Below are positions 15,603 through 24,103 of a stretch of 24,103 nucleotides of DNA, one piece after another. Source of the DNA: Isoetes engelmannii (Eukaryota; Streptophyta; Lycopodiopsida; Isoetales; Isoetaceae); NCBI GenBank assembly GCA_011763485.2, contig JAANSK020234408.1, forward strand, positions 1 to 24,103, read 5' to 3'. Position numbers and translations under genes: made by a program. Positions within the stretch are counted from its first letter, which is position 1. Every line of letters starts with the position of its first letter. The notes under the pieces were generated by a model. That model worked only from the letters and a program-made list of their open reading frames with translations. It was not told the DNA's origin and ran no database searches.

Positions 15603-15985
15603 GAAGAGGCCAAATCTGGCTACCATGAACCCCCACTGGGTTCTCCACTCCTCGAGTCCCTTGGACTCCCCACGCCAAAATCGCGTTGATCCCTCGGATC
15701 AATCCTACTGCATAGTGCAGCCCCCAAGCCTCCAATCGTTCCTGTAACGATTCTCCATGGCCCCCCTTTGAGATCCCTGATCTCTTATATAGGGTACCAA
15801 CCCTTGTGGCATGCCGCCACGCATATGCATGCATGTGCATGCATGCATGTAGACTTTTGGCCTTCCTTATGCCACTTGTCCCTTAAACTTCTAGCCCTTA
15901 GGTTTAATGGTCCTATATGACCTAGGGACCAACATATGTTTACAACATATGACTTATGACCTAGGGCCTAACTTAAGTTCTAGCA
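15603..15985 (-). repeat. Ty3/gypsy chromovirus 3' LTR (at least partial)
   Basis: On the minus strand the LTR starts TGCTAGAACTTAAG at 15985, directly after a polypurine tract. A TATA box (TATATAAG, 15791-15784) lies about 195 bp in. The sequence runs to the TRIM insertion at 15602 and may continue beyond it to the left, for example to a GTAACA near 15143, but that end is not established. It includes a CATGCA-rich stretch (about 15825-15850). Confidence 0.65.
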
Positions 15986-16510
15986 TTCCTCCCCCTTCAA
16001 ATCCTTGGTCCCCAAGGATGATCGGAGTATGTCTATTTTGAAACCCATTCCCTTGGTCACCCGATGACCATGGTTTCACCATCTAGTCCATTTTGAAAAC
16101 ACTTCCCTAGATCACCTCGTGATCATGTTTTCATCTTCTCGTCCCTTCAGGAACCTGTTCCCTGGATCAACCTGTGACCACGGTTTCATAGCTCATTGTG
16201 TTAGCGGGCGTCCTACTTGCCATGGATCCCTGATGCAAGTCTCTAAGTTTTTACTTTTAGGTAACTGACCTCAGATGGACTCCACTAATCCTTCCGTGGT
16301 ATCCACGGGTTTTGAGTCAAGTGAGGATTTGGCTGCATGTACTCTTCACTCTCCCATGTGGCCTCGGGAAGTGATTGATCTCACCACAAGATCTAGTACT
16401 CTGCAATATCTTATTGCGCAACATCCGAATGCGAGTATCTAGAATCGCCTCAGGAGTTACCTTAGAGCTAAGGGCTAGGAGTATGTCACAATCTTTGAAC
16501 AATATTGTTT
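15986..16510 (-). pseudogene. Chromovirus pol 3' end: integrase chromodomain remnant
   Basis: The minus strand encodes PEAILDTRIRMLRNKILQ (about 16450-16400), then, after a frameshift, EATWESEEYMQ (about 16367-16335) and a stop at 16287-16285. This is the C-terminal integrase chromodomain of Ty3/gypsy chromoviruses (the EATWE motif is diagnostic). Between the stop and the LTR lies non-coding DNA ending in the polypurine tract AAGGGGGAGGAA (15997-15986). All upstream domains (gag, protease, RT, RNase H, integrase core) are missing, so the element is truncated near 16510. Confidence 0.8.
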
Positions 16511-17660
16511 TCTTGAGTTGACTTGTATGATTTATCTGCGTTTTGAGATAAGCAGATAAATCTATAAATCTGCTTCTTGAGGCTAGGTGTAAGGTCCTCC
16601 ATAGTATTTATAGCCCTCTTGTCTTAGTTTGTCTTCATCAACCGTCTAGTAGCCCCCCCTTTCATTTGTCCCATTGGTCATTTGTGCCACCGATCGTTTC
16701 CTTTCCTCACAATCGCTTTGCTCGTTTCCTTTGGAGAGTCTTCGACAAATTCTAAGCTTTGGCGAACACGTCTCCAAAGAATTTCAAGTGTTAAGGTTTC
16801 AAGTAACGACGAGTTTTCAATTGTCCCAAGGCTTTTTGCATATTGTCTGTACGCTTTTCCACAAACCGCTTCACTTATTTCTATCTTTCTTGCTGTTCGA
16901 CATGAACCGTCTTAGTTCCTGAGCGATACGGTCTCTTGCATTTGGAGCCGGGCATTCAGATAAGTTTCTTTTGAAGGTTTCATCCGATGCTGCATTAATT
17001 TAGCATTTGGAATTGGGGCCTCTTGTTTTCAGTAGGCGTTGATGGCGACAGGATTACTGCCTTAAATCCTTAGCATGGCATTTAGTAAGTTCATCTTGGT
17101 CTGCTTTCGTTTGTGGTTGGGTGTTTGTCTAGTTCAGAAAGCATTTGTATGATTGTAACGTGGCATTTGAACTTGGACTAGCATCGGCTTGTAGTATTGT
17201 TTCGTGTTCTAATTTAGGCAGCCTTGCGGATTATTTGAGCCAAGCTTATCTGTGCTCAGAGGGCAGAATTTGCCTTATTGTTCTTAACTTCATCTTTTGC
17301 AGATCACATATTATACAAAAACAGAGTACAGGACAGAGTTGCAGCTGATTCAAAACATTTTTGCAAATAGCCTAAAGTTTGAAATTTTTAAGCTCCGGAC
17401 CATCTGCACTAACTAATTCTTGCACAGTCCTCTGCACCACTAAAACCGATATTGTAACTTCTCATTTTTGGTACTCTCCTTAAAGTAGCTTCAAGTTTGG
17501 GCACAAATCTAGACGTAATGCTTAAAAAATACCCCCTTGCTCTTTCTATATTAAGTAGCAGATATTCAGGGTAACTGGCTTGATTATATATCGATGCTCA
17601 GCAGGTCTTAGGCAGATGGTATTGAAAAAACATTTAAACCAATTGAATTAGCCTACCTAG
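16511..17660. other. Non-coding region with an 11-bp inverted repeat
   Basis: No recognisable gene. GATTTATCTGC (16529-16539) and GCAGATAAATC (16552-16562) form a perfect 11-bp inverted repeat with a 12-nt loop, close to the chromovirus truncation point. A TATTTATAG box (16605-16613) is followed by C/T-rich sequence, which could be another LTR or an old promoter. Short open frames at 16674-16922 are not supported. Confidence 0.4.
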
Positions 17661-17897
17661 ATGCAGCCAAACGACAAGCAGAAGAAATTATCTCAAACCA
17701 AACGCCATATTTTTCCATCAGATGAGGAGCTAGGGGAGGTTTAGGAGGTCCGGAGAGCACTGGCAGACATGTCACATGTCACCTTCTGCAGTGCTGCCAA
17801 TGCGCTTTCTGCCCTTTCCGGCGAGGTCATCACCAGGATCCATGCCTCTGCTAGCAAAACGGGACAAGATGTTGTGGCCGTGCCAAACAAGCCCTAA
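17661..17897 (+). pseudogene. Unidentified 78-codon ORF relic with an internal stop
   Basis: From ATG 17661 one frame runs to TAA 17895-17897, broken only by TAG at 17742-17744. It contains RHIFPSDEELGEV before the stop and ALADMSHVTFCSAANALSAL after it. The Ala/Ser-rich, helix-like composition differs from the surrounding AT-rich DNA, suggesting an old exon or gene fragment. I do not recognise the family. A chance open frame cannot be excluded. Confidence 0.3.
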
Positions 17898-18643
17898 TAC
17901 TTCATTCCTCAACGTAAATAAGTGAATCATAAGTAAAAGAGTAAGAGAGCAGGAATTATCTGTCAAATACAATCTTACAGCAGTACTCTCCAAGCATTCA
18001 GAAGGTATTCACAGTTCTAGAAGAATAAACGAAATTGGTTTCAAAATGCTTAGTGGATCTGTAAAAATACATGAAAGTAACCTCATATGAACATTGGCAT
18101 CTGTGGAAGTCCGCTTCTTTTTCATCAGTTGCCCTTTGTAAACAAACTTCTACTTTAACTGCTTGAGTATGTTTTTTCTTTTAGCCACTTGGTCTCTGCC
18201 AGTGAATAGATTGGTTACCCTTCATGTTTTTGGACCCAAGAAGTCTGCCAGCGCCTCTCTTCTTGGGAGATTGTTTAGAAAAGAGATGAACAGACAGTAC
18301 CATTTGGAGCAGAAGTTACCTACAATACAGATGCTCGCTGCTAGTAAATCGGCCAAAACATCTAGTAAATCGGCCAAAAACAGTTCCCTGCTGCTGGTGT
18401 TTAGGTCAAAAAGCCCTAATTTCAGAGAGAAAAAAAAGAAAGTAAAGGGCGTCGCTCGACCCATTTTGATCGATGCCCTAATTTTTGTTTAAGTCAGGAA
18501 GGTTTTAGAACCATATTCAAAAAGCCAAGCCCAAAGCCCCATCGTCGACACATGCTACTAAAAAAAATTTCAAATGCCATCTCAAGAAATATACGCTTCG
18601 CCGTAGGATGTGAGAAGTTCAGCATTTTTGGAACTATTCAAAC
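17898..18643. other. Non-coding region with a 20/21-bp tandem repeat
   Basis: No recognisable gene. CTAGTAAATCGGCCAAAA occurs twice in tandem near 18341-18381. An open frame at 18163-18492 is rich in Lys and Ser and resembles nothing known. Confidence 0.45.
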
Positions 18644-20755
18644 TGTAACACCCCCTCCTTGGGGCTTACGAATTCAATAATCATGCTTAAACACTTCCAA
18701 ATAATAAAATCAATTCTCGTAAAAATATAATGTCAATTTAGGCATTATGATCATCCATCAAGTCAAAATCACATATTCACTAATGTTCGATTCCTTTCTC
18801 CAATAGCTAATGTCGAAGAAGCTTCATAGATCTCTTGACTCAATGACACTCTTTCTTGCACTTGCTCCATCTCAATGTTGTCTCAATTGTTCCCATTCTT
18901 CGGCTGGTGCTACATCACTGTGAGGGGTTAGTACGGGGAGACTAAGTGAGGGGCAAGCTCAACTCATAGCTATGCACGTACAACATGTCAGTACACCATC
19001 ATAAATTTACACAACAACAACACATGTCCATAGTCTCAGTCTTAAGTATCATCTTATTAATTCCTCGATTGGCAAAGCCAAGCTTTCCAACCGCTTCACC
19101 ATAATCCGCTGGCTACTAAAGTCTTCAGTGGAATCCACCAGCTACTATTCATATCTTCACTGGAATCCACCAGCTACTATCCATGCGCGGTGATCAGCCC
19201 TCGCTTCTCACGCAATGGCCATGCGTGGGAGCACTCCCGCCATTCCTCTCAGGCTCCACCGAGAGGTGAGTCAACGCTCTTCCGCCCATCCAGCCCGATG
19301 CGTTAGTCGGGAGGGCATTCCTTAATTAACTGTTCTTTCAGACAATTCAAGTAGCATTATTGATAGCATTCATACCAAAGAACATTCACATGTACTGCTG
19401 GGACAACCAAGCCATATGCATCATGCCATTCCATCATATGCATTACCATGGCAGTTCACAACTCCAAGGATACAACATGTCTAGAACATATGCAAATGCA
19501 TCACATGGGAATATACAATATTCCACGACAAATCTATGTTGACAATAACACCATGATGTAAGCACAGTGCCAATAACATTCTTGTTACGACTCATCTTGA
19601 AACTAGCACAATCAACATATGCCATCAACAATAAACAGATATGCATCACGCCAACCATGATACCAATATGTTATAAATTCAATAACTAACTATGCATTAG
19701 GGCAACCCCATAGTTCCCATATGCAAAGTAATGGCATGCAACATGTACGTAATCTATGTAAGGACCAACACAACTATAGGATACTATTCTCAAAGGTTTA
19801 CACTTGTATAATCTATATTTGAGATCAATGGCGGCTGGGCTGGCGCAGTATGAAATAAATATGAAGAAGCAATACGGAATACTTCTAAAGGAAGCGAGGC
19901 AGATTATGCAGCTTATGTTGAGAATCCATGGCAATTGAGCTGGACAATTACGGAAAATAAGGAAAGGTTTGACAATGGAGAAAGAAGTACTCACATATAG
20001 TAGTTAGGCAAAGATAACAATGGAAGGAAAGCAACACTTAACGACACCGAAAGAAGGGTTGTGACAATTAGAAATTCATAAGGGAAATTATAGATCGTAT
20101 GCTATGGCTATCTGTAAGGAAACTAGCTAGGCAATGGATTATTCCCCAATCGTTCCAGCCAAAAGGATCGAGTACAGGGTATGCAATGTAACTAAGGTTG
20201 GGACATCACAAGGGCAAAGGCATAACATTTAATCATTTCATAACAACGAACCCTAAGGTCCACACAAAGGAAACCCTTATTAGGTTTCGTGCTGCAGGTC
20301 TATGCTTAGCAGAAGAATCAATGTACCATTCTATGGCGAGGCATGCGACCAACAAGATGGAATCACTACTAAATTCTGTAAGCAAGAGGCTGTTATCAAG
20401 CTTGGCAATCCAGATGCAGATGCAACAATTCCCGTCACTCTTTCAAGACAGTTAAACTAACACACCATCTGCATGCAACTACAAGCGTCATAACTAAATC
20501 CCACTCACAGTTAACCGCAATTTTCTTCCCAAGTTCGTCACTTGATCATTGATGCTGCTGCGCCATTTCTCCCAAAAGCTTCCAACAATTCTCCTCTACA
20601 GATAATTTCTACATCTATTCTAGAATCCTAATAAAAAACATCTTTTTCCTAATTTATTTGTCAAAATATCTCTACTTTATATTACTAAGGTTTTATTCTT
20701 CCTATAATTAATTATACGTGGTAATTTATATTCTCTACCACTAGGGTTCGTTACA
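18644..20755. mobile_element. Solo LTR of about 2.1 kb
   Basis: The segment begins TGTAACACCCCCTCC and ends GGTTCGTTACA, so its ends form a perfect 6-bp inverted repeat TGTAAC/GTTACA with TG...CA termini. The 5 bp outside are CAAAC (18639-18643) and CAAAT (20756-20760), a target duplication with one transition. TGTAACACCCC-type ends and LTRs of 2 kb or more are common in Ty3/gypsy Del/Tekay elements. No internal retroviral domain was found inside, so it is best read as a solo LTR left by recombination. Orientation is not certain. Confidence 0.7.
19103..19185. repeat. About 30-bp imperfect tandem repeat in the solo LTR
   Basis: AATCCRCYRGCTACTA recurs at 19103, 19132 and 19164 (spacing 29 and 32 bp), with a related TCTTCASTGG following the first two copies. 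Such subrepeats are common in the U3 of long LTRs. Confidence 0.65.
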
Positions 20756-22257
20756 CAAATACTTTGAACATGAAAAGCTAGTCCCTCCTAAGTTTTGGGG
20801 GGATGCACAAGTTAGAAGAAAGGATAAATCCTACAAAAGTCGTCTTCAAAATTAAATGCACATGTGTTAGGAGAAATCTTACAAATGCATTTGAATAGAA
20901 ATACCATGGAATAAAAACCATCGACCTTATGTAGAACTTGTTTAGGTATTTAAAGGAAATGATTACCCAATCAAAACAAAAAAACAAGCTTGCTCAACGA
21001 TTCCAGGTATGCTGTGTATTACTGTGAAAGACTCCATATCCTTTGATCCATAAATTTCACATAATAGACATATTCAAGTTCTATAGAGTAGACACATATT
21101 TAGGAATCGCTATAATTCCAAAAATTTGTTATCCCTACGTCAAAATAAGCCCTATGGAAAATATACCATCATCAATGTTACCTGGGCATGTATATATGTT
21201 GGTTCTGTTTGTTTGATGTGCCCTAGAACTAGCAGAATGTCAAGAAAAGAATGAAACAAAAACTTAAAGGGGGCATATCAAGTAGCCTCACTTAGCAAAT
21301 GATGATATAGTTATGTATAAAAATACGTCTAATTGTCATAAACGAATTTACCATGTAAAGCCATTCAATATGTCACAATTGACACTATTGCCTAATCAGC
21401 TTCATCAAACTAGATCGACCTAAGTTCTTCCTCCTATGTCAAAGTGACATCACTTAGCAATGGTTTTGTTAATCAAATGTGAGATTACAACACATTGTGT
21501 CACTACAAAGTCATTTTTAATCTATTAATTGACTAAATGGTCAAAGCATACCCATAACTCTCTATACTTATGAAAGAATATAAGATGTGGTTTAGTTTTA
21601 CCCCTTGTGGCTCTCTGTCACCCTGGGTACAGATGCACTTGTAGAGTTACTATGATGTCCTTAGTTGGTGTAGGGGAGATCCTTGAGTAGAGATGCCCAA
21701 GGTGTGCCCATTGTTAATCTTGTGAGGTCGTTATAGCAACCATTATAGCAGATGTGTTATAATATACATGCATTTTATTGTCCAACGGATACACTAGTAT
21801 AATGATCCATCCTTAATAACAAAAGATATATAATAGTCCAACTACCTTCCCTACAGTAGTCCAACCACCATTGTGAAATATTCACCTACAAATTGAGATT
21901 ATTAGCCAATTTGGTTATCCAGCTTAGGACCAACATTGTTCTTTCTGTATCAAAGTGAATGGTATTCATTTATTGCTTATAGAAAAAGAGTGTGTTGACG
22001 CATTGTCAGTTGTTTATCAAAATATACTAAAGCTAAGAATTCCATAGCCAACATCCTAGGAATATTAAAAAGTCTCCATTCCCTTGACAGGATAAGCCCT
22101 TTTTCTTATTCTCTGGATCAAATTTTCCTACTGTTGCCTTGATTGTACTGACCTAGCCTTCCATTCTAATACTAAACAACTGAACAAATAATTCAAAAGG
22201 ATGTCTTCAAGCCACAGGCACCAGGCTTCTGTGGTTGTATCTTTTGTCATCCTTTGA
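20756..22257. other. AT-rich region, no gene recognised
   Basis: I see no supported coding exon, RNA gene or mobile-element terminus here. Short open frames are isolated and lack family features. Confidence 0.5.
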
Positions 22258-22638
22258 GGTGTTGGCAAGCCATATACTAATAGCAGCAAAATTGAGGATT
22301 GGAATGATGAAATAGACAAGGAAGAAGCTACCTTTATGACTGAGTCAAAATGTAATTCACATGTTTCAAAGATGCCTTTTGCAGATGCGCTGGCATTGTC
22401 GAAATTCATCATGCAAAACTGGGTTTATGTGAAATGGTTCCGCGAGCAGATAGATACAAATCCACTTTTCAAGGATGGTATGAAATGCAAGGTAGATTGG
22501 AATCGGTAGGACATCTGTGGCAAATTGAGAAGTAAAACCAAGAATGAAAATTTTCAACGGCATTTGAGACACGACACAGAGAAGTGCATCATGCCAAATG
22601 CATCGTCCAAGATTGGTACGAAAAAGAGGCACACATAA
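22258..22638 (+). pseudogene. Unidentified ORF relic, 126 codons with one internal stop
   Basis: One + frame is open from 22258 to TAA 22636-22638 except for TAG at 22507-22509. The first in-frame ATG is at 22336. It contains IEDWNDEIDKEEATF, LALSKFIMQNWVYVKWF and, after the stop, NENFQRHLRHDTEKC. The charged, Trp-containing composition looks like protein rather than random AT-rich DNA, and a TTTGAG just before could be a weak splice acceptor. I do not recognise the family. Open frames also exist on the opposite strand (22128-22412, 22366-22632), so strand choice is not secure. Confidence 0.35.
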
Positions 22639-24103
22639 AAGGTCAAAAGCCGGATTGGATATCGATTAGGTTAACTGAAATCTTGACCCAGTACTCCCAA
22701 ACAGACGCTAGCTGGAACAGAGGAGAAGAACAAATGGAATAAGGATTTGTCTCCTTCAACGACCTTGAACTGTTGTCGTCCAAGCTCCCGGTAGCCCTAA
22801 GACCTTCTTTGCACACAGTCGGATGGCGCTCTAACGACGTCTCGACAACCAATGGCAACCAACTCACCCAATAACTTCACAGCAAATAAAATTTTGATCT
22901 GAGTCATCCAATGCAGAGAGATTTCTCATCCGTTGGATTAGCATATCTAAATAATATTCTATTAAACCACCTCTCACAGCCCTTTGGGCAGCCCAATATC
23001 ATAATTTAGATTGATGGAAAAATTGACCCAGAAAACTATTCCCCTCCCCGAAGAATCCATTCCCGGGAAATTAATATGATGTTTACAGATGCAAATGTTT
23101 TGAATTCATGCTTGTTTTTGCGTTTTCTCATTGCTACAACAACTCTTGTTCATTGATTATAAGTGAAGCATATGTTTCTAACTTGTTGCCTAGGTGAAGT
23201 TAATTATTGGAACATCTAATGCTTTATGGCTAGATGATATAATGAATATGAACATTGTTTGACTTTTAAGGAATGTCATGGTTCAAGGATTCATGTGGTG
23301 AATCCATGATGTATTTCTACATTCTAATGATGGAGAAATACATCATGGATTCACCACATATTGCCATATCCATACATCTAAGATTTGAATTGCTAAGGAA
23401 TATCGAAGTCTTCTGCTCAAGTTATTTTGAGTTTTACATTGGAACATGAGATACTCTTTATCACAATGGACTCATGCAATCAATTTTTGCCTAAAATGTT
23501 ACATGTTGATAGCGGAAGGTTTTGATGTAGTTGCTCTAAGGGTCTCCTTGACACTCATGCTCTACACCATACAGCTAAAACTCCTCATCACTCCAAATAT
23601 GCGATGAAAAACCTAAATCATGCATTATAAACACGTTAAAAAAATCCAAAATTCTCTTTAAAACAAATTGTGTTCACTTCTTTGGATACTAAATGTTATC
23701 CCACAAAGAATACATTGGCAAAATAGTGTAAATATACACTTACGCCCAACATAAAACTATGCTACATATAATGGTAGAAAATCAGTAAACAAGCCAGTGT
23801 ACATAACATGAGTTTATAGCTACAATTAAGGATCGAGCTCTAAAACTAGTGTAAAATTAGATATAATAATTGAAATTACTAGTTAAGGTAAAAAATATGC
23901 TTAAAATCAGTAGTGACTGAAACAATCATAGTAAACAAGCATGTGCCAAAAACCATAGCACACTTGCAAAATCAAACATGGTTTTTGGACTAGCTAAAAA
24001 AACTTGGGATGATTAAAACTAGGTTATAAGGTCCATTTGATTAAAATGGAACGGATCTAGCAATTTGGGAATTGGGGTCCTTATTTTAGTGCTCTTAAAT
24101 AAA
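22639..24103. other. AT-rich region with one perfect hairpin
   Basis: A minus-strand open frame at 22643-22867 could be read as an initial exon but resembles no known protein. Apart from the inverted repeat at 23293-23359 nothing structured is seen. Confidence 0.45.
23293..23359. repeat. Perfect 26-bp inverted repeat (hairpin)
   Basis: The arms 23293-23318 and 23334-23359 are exact reverse complements, separated by a 15-nt loop. A second short inverted repeat, GGATTCA (23287-23293) with TGAATCC (23299-23305), overlaps the left arm, so alternative folds are possible. Confidence 0.9.

Noticed and set aside
18163-18492. 109-codon open frame
   Set aside because: Lys/Ser-rich and built partly on a short tandem repeat; no recognisable domain.
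20198-20455. 85-codon open frame
   Set aside because: Lies inside the solo LTR and has no retroelement or host protein features.
22643-22867. 74-codon minus-strand open frame that could be an initial exon
   Set aside because: No downstream exon, domain or start context could be identified to make a gene.

Overview
The window is nuclear DNA of a seed plant, most likely a flowering plant. It has two intron-rich genes whose proteins match plant housekeeping families, flanked by decayed LTR retrotransposons of plant type (Ty1/copia, a Ty3/gypsy chromovirus, a short TRIM-like element and a solo LTR). I cannot name the species from the sequence.

Layout. 1-3529 is intergenic DNA: two LTR-like promoter fragments, a cluster of CpG-rich palindromes, a TACC microsatellite, short tandem duplications, and the SMC3 promoter. 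3530-9916 (+) is a complete SMC3 gene with 28 coding exons giving a 1207-residue protein; it is the cohesin ATPase. Two of its 27 introns look like minor-spliceosome (U12-type) introns: one with AT-AC ends (7545-7691) and one with GT-AG ends (9633-9725). 9917-10528 is the convergent 3' region shared with the next gene. 10529-12345 (-) is a complete five-exon UBR7-type gene (UBR box plus PHD finger, 452 residues). 12346-12847 is its upstream region.

12848-14600 (-) is a broken Ty1/copia element. 14778-15014 is an AT-rich tandem duplication. 15160-15602 is a complete 443-bp miniature LTR element with 135-bp LTRs, TG...CA ends and a 5-bp target duplication (GAAGA). Each LTR contains a tRNA-like module with a good Pol III B box. 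This is the most unusual object in the window. 15603-16510 (-) is the 3' end of a chromovirus: LTR, polypurine tract and chromodomain remnant. 16511-18643 has no recognisable gene apart from a short ORF relic. 18644-20755 is a 2.1-kb solo LTR with TGTAAC...GTTACA ends. 20756-24103 is gene-poor, with one unidentified ORF relic (22258-22638) and a perfect 26-bp hairpin (23293-23359).

The two intact genes work independently: SMC3 in sister-chromatid cohesion, the UBR7-like protein in chromatin and ubiquitin biology. They are arranged tail to tail. All splice sites given here were inferred by eye from reading frame, splice consensus and remembered homology; no alignment or transcript data were available.
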